A stretch of DNA of 64,000 nt from Rhodoplanes sp046000175 (GTDB lineage Bacteria; Pseudomonadota; Alphaproteobacteria; Rhizobiales; Xanthobacteraceae): the NCBI RefSeq assembly GCF_046000175.1, contig NZ_JBEOMB010000059.1:62001-126000 (forward strand). The letters are read 5' to 3'. A program made the position numbers and the translations under genes. Of this stretch, positions 57,251 to 64,000 are shown one piece after another. The notes under the pieces are model-generated. The model was not told where the DNA came from and did not search any database. It saw only the letters and a list, made by a program, of their open reading frames with translations. How positions within the stretch are numbered: the stretch's first letter is position 1; each line of letters opens with the position of its first letter.

Positions 57251-59932
57251 TCACCCCTCGTCGCGCTCGATCGTCAGGGCCTGGCCGCCGCAGTTCAGGA
57301 AGGCGCGGCTGCGGCAGGTGAGGACGATCATCTGCTGCTTCTCGGCCGCCTGGGTGAGCACGTCGAACATCCGCTCGATACGATCGTCGTCGGAGAAGAC
57401 GAGCGAGTCGTCGAGCACCACCGGCACGGCCTGGCCGCGCTCGGCGAGCAGCCGCCCGAGCGCCAGCCGCACGATGATGGCGACCTGCTCGCGGGTGCCG
57501 TCGGAGAGCTGGACGAACGGCTCACCGGCACCCGCGCGGGTCAGCGCGTCGATCGCGAAGCCGGTGTCGAGCGCCGCCTCGGCGCCCGGGAACAGGGCGT
57601 GCAGATAGGGCCGCATCGCGGTCTTCACCGGTCCGAGATAGCTGTCGCGGGCGGCGCGGCGGCTCTCGGTCAGCGTGTCGCGCAGCAGCCGGAGCGCCGC
57701 CAGCCGGCGCTCGATCGCCGCGACCTCGGTCTCGGCGAGTGCGAGCGCGTCGGCCGTCTCGGCCTCGCGCTCGCCGAGCCCCTCGCCGCCCCGGGTGGCG
57801 ACCCGGCCCTGCAGGTTCGCGATCTCGCGCTCGACCTCGGCGAGACGCTTCTCGCGCCCGTCGATCGCCTGGACGAGACGCTTCACCCGCGCGTCCAGCG
57901 CGACACGGCTGTCGGCGGTCGGCACCGCGGCGCGCAGCTCCTTTGCCCGCGCGGCGGCGGCCTCGAAGGCGGCCCGCGCCTGTGCCGCGTCGGCGGCGAG
58001 CCGCGCCAGCCGGTCGACGCGCCGGTCGTCCGGACAGATCGCGAGATCCTCGGCGAGCTTGCCCTGCTGATCCCCGAGATCGAGCTGCGCCGCCTGCAGG
58101 CGCAGCGTCTCGGCCTCGGTCTCGCTGCGCGCCGCCAGCACGGCCGACTGGGCGTCGGCATGGGCGCGGCGCAGCCGGTCGCGCGCCGCCTCCGCCTCGG
58201 CGCGGGTCCGCACGAGTGCGTCGCGATCGGGCAGGGCGGTGCCGTCGAGCCCGGCCTCGACACCGGCGTCGAGGCTCGCCTGCGCCTCGGCCAGCGCCCG
58301 CTCCAGCGCCGCGATGCCGTCCTCCTTGGCGCCTTTGGCGGGCGCCGGCGCGATCGCGGCGAGCTCGGCGGCGAGGCCGCGCCCCTCGGTCTGCAGATCC
58401 GCCACCTTGGCGCGGCGCTCGTGCGCCTCGGCGAGCGAGCCGACGCCGGCGTCGCGCAGCGCCTTGTCCAGCGCCTGCCGGGCCGCCGCGATCGCCGCGG
58501 CGTCGTCGGAGGCCGCCGGCACGACCTCGATGGTCGCGAGATCGCCGACCGCGATCGTCAGCGGAGCCACGGCGGCGACGTCGCGCGTCGCGTCGACCGG
58601 CTCGCCCGCACAGGTGACGCGGCCACGCCCGGCCGGCGCGACCGTGATTTTCACCCGCGATGCCTTCGCCTCGGCGCGGGCGCGGGCGGTGTCGAGCGCC
58701 TGCATGGCGGCCTCGACCGCGGCGATGGCATCGGCCGGAACCGCGATGGTCGTGATCAGATGCCGGATGCGGGCGATCGCCTCGCGCAGCTCGCGGGCTT
58801 TCGCGAGCCGCGTCGACAGCTCCGCCACGCGCTCGGCCTCCCGGGCGGCGATCTCCTGTCGCCGTGCCCGGTCGACGGCGCGCTCGGCGTCGGCGAGCTG
58901 TGTCGCGAGGACGCCGAACGCCTGCTCCTGCGTCGCGAGGCGGGCCGCCTGGGCGGTCCGGGCGTCGGCCTGCTCGGCGACGCGCCGGGTCAGCGCCGCG
59001 ATCTTGTCGCGGGTCTTGGCGATGCGCTGGTCGAGCCCGACCAGCTCCTCGTGGCTCTTGCGGGCGCGGTCGAGCGCGAGCTCGCGCTGCGCCACCTCGG
59101 TTTCGGCTTGCTGGGCCGCCTGCTCGGCCTGGACGGTCCGGTCGCGCTCGGCGAGCGCCGCGTCGCGGTCGGCCTTCTGGCGGGCGATCTCGGCCGGGTC
59201 GGCCAGCATGTCGCGCTCGCGCAGCTTGTCGGTCAGCGCGGTCCGGTCGGCCTCGAGGCCGGCGAGCGTCGCACGCAGCGTGGCCAACGTCGCCTGCGCC
59301 TCGGCACGGCGGTCGAGCGCGGCCTTCCAGGCGCCGCCGGCCTTGGGCTGGCCCTTCGCCGTCTCGTCCAGCGCCAGCTTGTCGGCCACGCTTTTCAGCA
59401 CACGCTCGCCGCGCTCGCCCCCCAAAACCTCGCCGACCTCGGCTTCGATGACGCGGGACAAGAGCGCGCGGGTGCCGTCGCTGGGCGCCGCCGGCTCGAA
59501 CGACTGGCCCTGCCGCACCCACAGGAGCCCGAACGCGGCCTCCTCGGCCGCCGAGGTGCCGGGGGTGAGATCGAGCGCCGTCCACACCGCCTCGTCGGCG
59601 GCGCGGCCGTCGGCGACCAGCGCGCCGTTCTTGAACAGCTTGGCGCCGGTGGCGCGCAGGAACGACTTCTTCAGGAGATACGCGGCGCCGCCACGCTGGA
59701 AGCCGACCTCGACGCAGGCCGGCAGCTCGGCCCCGAGGCTCTCCAGCCGGCGGATCTCCTCGGTCTTGCTGCCGTGGCGGGCGAACAGCGCCAGCGTGAG
59801 GGCGCGGAACAGCGTCGACTTTCCGGCCTCGTTCGGCGCGCACAGAAGGTTCAGGCCGGCGCCGAGCCCGCGCACGACATGGCGGGTGCGGAAGCGGCCG
59901 ACGCCCGAGACGGCGAGATGCGTGATGATCAT
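57251..59932 (-). CDS. YhaN/SbcC-like SMC-type ATPase
   Basis: The 893-residue protein has an N-terminal ABC/SMC half (MIITHLAVSGVGRFRTRHVV, Walker A APNEAGKSTLFRAL) and a long Ala/Arg/Glu-rich coiled coil from about 190 to 760. The C-terminal half has the signature QLSDGTREQVAIIVRLALGR and Walker B VPVVLDDSLVFSDDDRIER. It is the ATPase partner of the exonuclease gene ten bases upstream, as SbcC is to SbcD or YhaN to YhaO. The pair likely processes DNA ends or hairpins during repair. The central hinge region (about 430-470) contains a small beta segment. Confidence 0.92.
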   Translation of the reverse strand: MIITHLAVSGVGRFRTRHVVRGLGAGLNLLCAPNEAGKSTLFRALTLALFARHGSKTEEIRRLESLGAELPACVEVGFQRGGAAYLLKKSFLRATGAKLFKNGALVADGRAADEAVWTALDLTPGTSAAEEAAFGLLWVRQGQSFEPAAPSDGTRALLSRVIEAEVGEVLGGERGERVLKSVADKLALDETAKGQPKAGGAWKAALDRRAEAQATLATLRATLAGLEADRTALTDKLRERDMLADPAEIARQKADRDAALAERDRTVQAEQAAQQAETEVAQRELALDRARKSHEELVGLDQRIAKTRDKIAALTRRVAEQADARTAQAARLATQEQAFGVLATQLADAERAVDRARRQEIAAREAERVAELSTRLAKARELREAIARIRHLITTIAVPADAIAAVEAAMQALDTARARAEAKASRVKITVAPAGRGRVTCAGEPVDATRDVAAVAPLTIAVGDLATIEVVPAASDDAAAIAAARQALDKALRDAGVGSLAEAHERRAKVADLQTEGRGLAAELAAIAPAPAKGAKEDGIAALERALAEAQASLDAGVEAGLDGTALPDRDALVRTRAEAEAARDRLRRAHADAQSAVLAARSETEAETLRLQAAQLDLGDQQGKLAEDLAICPDDRRVDRLARLAADAAQARAAFEAAAARAKELRAAVPTADSRVALDARVKRLVQAIDGREKRLAEVEREIANLQGRVATRGGEGLGEREAETADALALAETEVAAIERRLAALRLLRDTLTESRRAARDSYLGPVKTAMRPYLHALFPGAEAALDTGFAIDALTRAGAGEPFVQLSDGTREQVAIIVRLALGRLLAERGQAVPVVLDDSLVFSDDDRIERMFDVLTQAAEKQQMIVLTCRSRAFLNCGGQALTIERDEG

Positions 59933-59942
59933 GGCCCTACCC

Positions 59943-61061
59943 TCACGCCGTCGCTTCGAGATAGAGGGCGAGGAGCGCGTCCTCGGCGGTCTGCCGCTCG
60001 GCCGCCGGAAGCGCCGGATCGGCGGCGCGCGCCTTCAGGCTTTCCGCGACCCGGCGCAGCACGCCGTCGAAGTCGATGCGCTCCAGGTCGGCAGCGTCGG
60101 GCCGGATCGCCAGCGACAGGGCCGTGTCGAGATGGAACACCGAGGCCTGCAGGCGCTCCAGCCACTCGTCGAGCGTTCGGCGCGACGCGATCGACAGCGC
60201 GCCAGTGATCTTCAGCCGCAGCACCAGCTTGGAGACCGGCTCGTGGGTGTTGCGCAGCACCGCCTCGCGGGCCGCCAGCGTGTCCGTGTCGGCGAGATCG
60301 AACGTGTCGGTGACCCAGCGATAGGTGCCGACCGTGCGCGGCTCGACCACGGGCGGGGCGCCGGCCTGCGGGATGGTGACGAGGAGGGCGGTACCGACCG
60401 TCTGGCTGTCGTGGCGGTCGGGCTCCGGCGTGCCTGCGTACCAGGTGCGCGGGCCGATCTGCCGGGTGCGATGCCAGTCGCCGAGCGCGAGATAGTCGAG
60501 GCCCGCCTTCTCGGCGCGGCCGGGGTCGATCTGGTTCGCCGCCTCGCCCTCGTCGTCCGGGGTGCCGAAGCGGGTGACGGCGCCGTGGGCGAGGCCGATG
60601 CGGATTGCGCCCTCCGGGGTCGCGGTGTCGTCCATGCGGGCGGTGAGGTCGCGCGTCTCGTGCCGGCTGGTCAGCGGCGCCGGCAGCATGACGGCGCTGT
60701 CGTCGAGCGCGACCGGCTCGGACGACAGATGGAGGCGGACATTGGCCGGCAGGCCGAGGGCGGCGAGCCGCTCCCACGGTCCGCCGGGCCGGTGGGCGTC
60801 GTGGTTGCCGGGCAGCAGGTGCCAGGTGACCGCCGAGACGCCGCGCATCCGCTCGATCGGCGCGCGCAGCGTCACGTTGGTCGGGCTGTCGCTGTCGAAC
60901 ACGTCGCCGGCGACCAGCACGTGGCCGCAGCCCTCGGCGACGGCGAGGCGGCCGATCGCCTCGACGGCGTCGAGCCGGGCGGCGCGGAACGCCTCCGCCT
61001 TGTCGCCGAAGCGGACGAACGGTTTTCCAATCTGCCAGTCGGCGGTGTGGACGAAACGCAT
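59943..61061 (-). CDS. YhaO/SbcD-like DNA repair exonuclease
   Basis: The 372-residue metallophosphoesterase starts at the ATG of MRFVHTADWQIGKPFVRFGD; a GTG four codons upstream has no room for a ribosome site. Metal-site motifs follow in order: DWQ (His of the usual DxH replaced by Gln, as in the YhaO group), VLVAGDVFDSDS, LLPGNHD, IGLAHGAV and LALGDWH. It should be a Mn-dependent nuclease that works with the coupled ATPase ten bases downstream. Confidence 0.93.
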   Translation of the reverse strand: MRFVHTADWQIGKPFVRFGDKAEAFRAARLDAVEAIGRLAVAEGCGHVLVAGDVFDSDSPTNVTLRAPIERMRGVSAVTWHLLPGNHDAHRPGGPWERLAALGLPANVRLHLSSEPVALDDSAVMLPAPLTSRHETRDLTARMDDTATPEGAIRIGLAHGAVTRFGTPDDEGEAANQIDPGRAEKAGLDYLALGDWHRTRQIGPRTWYAGTPEPDRHDSQTVGTALLVTIPQAGAPPVVEPRTVGTYRWVTDTFDLADTDTLAAREAVLRNTHEPVSKLVLRLKITGALSIASRRTLDEWLERLQASVFHLDTALSLAIRPDAADLERIDFDGVLRRVAESLKARAADPALPAAERQTAEDALLALYLEATA

Positions 61062-61078
61062 GGACCCGCTCACCCTCG

Positions 61079-61185
61079 GTCATTCCGGGGTGCAGACCGG
61101 AGGTCTGCGAACCCGGAATCCAGCCATCGTGACCGGGCCCTCGGCTGGATTCCGGGTCCGGCGCTCCGCGCCGTCCCGGAATGAC
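61079..61185. repeat. Intergenic inverted repeat, family B related
   Basis: GTCATTCCGGGGTGCAG at the left faces GCGCCGTCCCGGAATGAC at the right. The inner arms ACCCGGAATCCAGCC and GGCTGGATTCCGGGT form a perfect 15-bp stem, with small hairpins between. The inner stem is a variant of the one at 21018-21064. Confidence 0.85.
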
Positions 61186-61391
61186 GACGTTCGGCAAAGA
61201 ACCGTCGGCGCGGCGCGCCGAATCGCGGCCGCGATCCTAGCGCATTCTTGGTTTGTTCGGTGGTGCCGGGCGCTGTTCGGGGGCACTGTCCACCGCCGAG
61301 ACGGCGGTGGGATGTCAAGCGCGATGCCACGCCGCGGGATCAAGACCCGTCGAGCCGCGCGGACCGCCTTGCCCGTGCTATGCTTTCAGCC

Positions 61392-61601
61392 ATGGACATG
61401 CCGAAGAAGAAGACGACGAAGACGCCGCAGCGGCCCGGGACCTTCACGATCGGTCGGGCACGGCTCGAGAGGATCAGTGCGGTCGAGGGCATCGAGACCC
61501 GGCCGGACAGCCGCGCCATGTTCGCCGACTTCGATCGTCGTGGCCTCTCGGACCAGGAGCGTCGATCGGCAATCCTCGAGAAGCACAAGAGGAACGCCTG
61601 A
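61392..61601 (+). CDS. Antitoxin of a Fic system (YhfG/VbhA-like)
   Basis: The 69-residue basic protein lies directly ahead of a fic gene and overlaps it. It shows FTIGRARLERISAVEGIETR and FADFDRRGLSDQERRSAILE, a pattern I associate with small Fic antitoxins. The inhibitory helix of VbhA-type antitoxins has [S/T]xxxE[G/N]. Here SAVEG (Ser29 to Gly33) has the Ser one residue closer to the Glu, so the match is partial. It would block the ATP gamma-phosphate pocket of the Fic protein. Confidence 0.75.
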   Translation: MDMPKKKTTKTPQRPGTFTIGRARLERISAVEGIETRPDSRAMFADFDRRGLSDQERRSAILEKHKRNA

Positions 61602-62206
61602 ACGATCCCGCCTACGGTGCGATACCCGACCCGTATTGCTATCCCGGGACGACGGTCCTGCGGAACAGGGCCGGTCTGCGGGATCAGCGCCAGCTCGATC
61701 TGTTCGAGCACGAGGCGACGCTCCAGCGCAGCGCGGAGCCGATGCGGGTCGGCGCCGTCGACGTCCGGCAGTACCGCGCCATGCACCGCCATCTGTTCCA
61801 GGATGTCTATTCCTGGGCCGGCCGTTTCCGGACCGTTCGGATCAGCAAGGGGAGCAGCATGTTCTGCTACCCGGAGAACATCGCGGCCGAGATGGACAGG
61901 CTGTTCCGGTCGTTGAGCGACCAGGACGAGCTTCGCGGGCTCGATCGCGCCGCCTTCGCCCGTCGGGCGGCGCACTTTTTCGCCGAGCTCAACGCAATTC
62001 ATCCATTCCGGGAAGGCAACGGCCGCTGCCAGCTCGTCTTTCTCGCCCTGATCGCCGAACGGGCCGGGCATCCGCTCGATCTCGATCGCATGGACCCGGG
62101 TGCGATGCTGGGCGCCATGATTCGCAGCTTCGAGGGCGACGAGACGCCCCTTCGCGATCTCGTCCTCGATCTGTCGGGTCCGAGCGCCCGCGGCCGCAGC
62201 TCTTGA
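61598..62206 (+). CDS. fic: Fic domain AMPylase-type toxin
   Basis: The 202-residue Fic protein has the family N-terminus DPYCYPGTTVLRNRAGLRDQ, then DVYSWAGRFRTVRISKGSSM (the flap region), and the active-site motif HPFREGNGR with catalytic His135. The usual second Arg of GNGRxxR is Leu146 here. No ATG, GTG or TTG opens the frame close to the N-terminus. The most sensible start is CTG at 61598, overlapping the antitoxin stop as CTGA, which would be the analogue of the ATGA couplings seen elsewhere in the window. Fic toxins transfer AMP to targets such as gyrase. The stop is one base from the convergent peptidase stop. Confidence 0.82.
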   Translation: MNDPAYGAIPDPYCYPGTTVLRNRAGLRDQRQLDLFEHEATLQRSAEPMRVGAVDVRQYRAMHRHLFQDVYSWAGRFRTVRISKGSSMFCYPENIAAEMDRLFRSLSDQDELRGLDRAAFARRAAHFFAELNAIHPFREGNGRCQLVFLALIAERAGHPLDLDRMDPGAMLGAMIRSFEGDETPLRDLVLDLSGPSARGRSS

Positions 62207-62207
62207 T

Positions 62208-64000
62208 CTACCGCCCCGTCGCGCGCTCCGCCTGGGCCACCAGCCAGGCCATGATCTCGGCGCTCTCCTGGACGGTGCCCAGCCGGCCGGAGCGGCCGGA
62301 ATGACCCGCCCCCATGTCGGTCTTGAACAGGATCTCGCGATCGTCGGTCTTGGTGGCGCGCAGCCGCGCGACCCACTTGGCCGGCTCGGCGTAGCGCACC
62401 TGGCTGTCGTGCCAGCCGGTGGTGACGAACATGGCCGGATAGGCCTGGGCCGCGATGTTGTCGTAGGGCGACCACGCCCGCATGCTCTCGTACTCGGCCG
62501 GGGTCTTCGGGTTGCCCCACTCGACCCATTCCAGCGTGGTGAGCGGGATCGACGGGTCCGACGTCGTCGTCACCACGTCGACGAACGGCACCTCGGCGAC
62601 GATGCCGGCGAACAGGTCGGGCCGCAGATTGGCCGAGGCGGCGACCAGCAGCCCGCCGGCGCTGCCGCCGCGCGAGAACAGGGCGCGGCGGTCCGCGTAG
62701 CCTTGTGTGGCCAGGGCCTCGGCGACCGCGATGAAGTCCGTGAAGCTGTTGCGCTTCATGAGGCCGCGGCCCTCGCGGTGCCAGCGCTCGCCCTTCTCGT
62801 GGCCGCCGCGCACATGCGCCATGGCATGGACGAAGCCGCGGTCGATCAGGCTGAAGGTGTTCTCGTTGAACACCGGCCGCTGGCTGAAGCCGTAGGCGCC
62901 GTAGCCAGCGACCAGCGTCGGGTTGCCGCCGGGCCGCTTCAGGCTCTTGCGCCAGACGAGCGTCACCGGCACCTCCTCGCCGTCCGGTGCCGTCGCGGCG
63001 ATCCGCGCGACCGCGTAGTCCCCGGGCTTGAACCAGGCGACCGGCTCCTCGCGGCGCAGCGTCAGCGTGCCTTTCGCCATGTCGTAGTCGTAGGTGCGTT
63101 CGGGGATCAGCGGCGCCGAGAAGCGGAAGCGCAGCACGCTCGTGTCGGGCTCGCGGTTGCCGCCGAAGGCGCCGAAGAAGAACGCCGAGGTGGCGACGCC
63201 GATCGTCGCCGGCTGCGGCACCGCGGCCTCGCTGCGATCCGACAGCCGCATCACCCGGATGCCGATGCCGTTCTGGTCCTCGACGTCGTAGGCGAGGAAG
63301 TCGCGGAACGGCTCCATCCGCCGGATCACGGCGCCGGTCCGCTGCGGCACCAGCTCGCGCCAGTGCGTTGCGCCGGGCGTCGCCTCCGGGGCCGTCATGA
63401 TGCGGAAGTCGGGCGCGTCCAGATCGGTGCGCACGAACACGGTGTCGCCGACGTGATCGATCTCGTAGCGCAGCCCCGGCCGGCGCGGCTCGACCACCTG
63501 GAACGCGCCCTCCGGCTGGTCGGCGGGCAGCCAGCGCACCTCGCTGGTCAGCTCCTGGTCGCTCTCGATCAGGATGTAGCGACGTGATTTGCTCCGGTGG
63601 ACGGCGACGCTGAAGGTCGGGTCGCGCTCCTCGTAGACCATCACGTCGGTGTCCGCCGGCGTGCCGATCCGGTGCCGCCAGATCTGATGACTGCGCAGCG
63701 TCACGGGCTCGCGGCGAACGTAGAAGAGCGTCGCCGAGTCGGCCGCGAACGCGAAGCTCTCGGCGCCGTCGGTGATGCCCTGCTCGGTGACGGCGCCGGT
63801 CGCGATGTCGCGCACGAACAGGCGATTCTGCCGATCGCCCGTGAAGTCGACCATGAAGGCGACGCGCCTGCCGTCCGGGCTCGGCTGCCAGCGGCCGAGC
63901 CGATACATGGCGTGGCCGGCGGCCAGCGCCGGCACGTCGAGCACGATCTCCTCGGCCGCGCCGGGCGTGTCGCGCCGGCGCAGGATGACCGGATACTGGG
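62208..64000 (-). CDS. opdB: Oligopeptidase B (S9A serine peptidase), 5' end outside the window
   Basis: About 597 codons are present, with the frame open through the right edge; roughly 100 N-terminal residues are missing by comparison with the usual 690-700. OpdB cuts peptides after Lys or Arg. The beta-propeller part begins near EEIVLDVPALAAGH and GRWQPSPDGRRVAFMVDFTG. The catalytic domain has GAYGFSQRPVFNENTFSLID, AHVRGGHEKGERWHREGR, the nucleophile RGGSAGGLLVAA, PAMFVTTGWHDSQV and GAGHSGRSGR with the His. It is convergent with the Fic gene. Confidence 0.95.
   Translation of the reverse strand, partial: QYPVILRRRDTPGAAEEIVLDVPALAAGHAMYRLGRWQPSPDGRRVAFMVDFTGDRQNRLFVRDIATGAVTEQGITDGAESFAFAADSATLFYVRREPVTLRSHQIWRHRIGTPADTDVMVYEERDPTFSVAVHRSKSRRYILIESDQELTSEVRWLPADQPEGAFQVVEPRRPGLRYEIDHVGDTVFVRTDLDAPDFRIMTAPEATPGATHWRELVPQRTGAVIRRMEPFRDFLAYDVEDQNGIGIRVMRLSDRSEAAVPQPATIGVATSAFFFGAFGGNREPDTSVLRFRFSAPLIPERTYDYDMAKGTLTLRREEPVAWFKPGDYAVARIAATAPDGEEVPVTLVWRKSLKRPGGNPTLVAGYGAYGFSQRPVFNENTFSLIDRGFVHAMAHVRGGHEKGERWHREGRGLMKRNSFTDFIAVAEALATQGYADRRALFSRGGSAGGLLVAASANLRPDLFAGIVAEVPFVDVVTTTSDPSIPLTTLEWVEWGNPKTPAEYESMRAWSPYDNIAAQAYPAMFVTTGWHDSQVRYAEPAKWVARLRATKTDDREILFKTDMGAGHSGRSGRLGTVQESAEIMAWLVAQAERATGR

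Overview
The window is one continuous, very GC-rich stretch (about 70% by eye) of an alphaproteobacterial chromosome. Hyphomicrobiales (Rhizobiales) fits best, perhaps a Bradyrhizobium/Rhodopseudomonas/Rhodoplanes-like lineage. The reasons are a HisZ-HisG pair, a ChbG/HpnK deacetylase, many tripartite (TRAP and TctABC/Bug) solute-binding systems, a CIRCE-controlled groESL, a Ku protein, and dispersed intergenic inverted repeats of a kind common in that order. No rRNA, tRNA, CRISPR array, prophage or insertion sequence was seen. Genus is not resolvable from this sequence alone.

Layout. 1-8.7 kb: the end of ubiD, two secreted proteins, a TRAP transporter (dctP-dctQ-dctM) and a YddA/SbmA-type ABC exporter. 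8.8-17.3 kb: groESL with CIRCE, envelope proteins, an acetyltransferase, an orphan Bug binding protein, an orphan cheZ and an L,D-transpeptidase. 17.5-27 kb: a TIR-TPR membrane protein, a DUF2076 protein, a glycolipid-type set (HpnK-like deacetylase, GT2, GtrA), a GNAT/RHH toxin-antitoxin pair, and hisZ-hisG. 27-33 kb: enoyl-CoA hydratase, a peptidoglycan-binding pseudoprotease, a MoeB-like E1 enzyme, an atypical SDR and an esterase.

33.2-36.5 kb is the most unusual region. Five near-identical genes for secreted peptides of 53-55 residues lie in two tandem clusters (two and three copies). The clusters bracket a LysR regulator and a peroxiredoxin-like protein. Each cluster is preceded by the same promoter and a 37-bp CTAT/ATAG array with the geometry of an OxyR site. 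I read this as a peroxide- or redox-responsive secreted-peptide locus; the structure is seen, the function is inferred.

37.1-45 kb: a 1659-residue pyruvate:ferredoxin oxidoreductase overlaps by 4 nt a 942-residue fused NfnB-NfnA-like protein and ends in a strong terminator. Together they look like a two-polypeptide pyruvate:NAD(P) oxidoreductase. 45-55 kb: a GlcG/HbpS protein, a Gfo/Idh oxidoreductase, a minus-strand tctC-tctB-tctA-sulfurtransferase-alcohol dehydrogenase array, ku and another Bug protein. 55-64 kb: an overlapping acyltransferase pair, a YhaO/YhaN (SbcDC-like) pair, a Fic toxin-antitoxin pair and a truncated oligopeptidase B.

Several proteins have kept a recognisable fold but lost key catalytic residues: the TIR domain, the trypsin-like domain, the SDR and the second Arg of Fic. 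Short tandem repeats, mostly with 15-bp units of unrelated sequence, recur at several loci.
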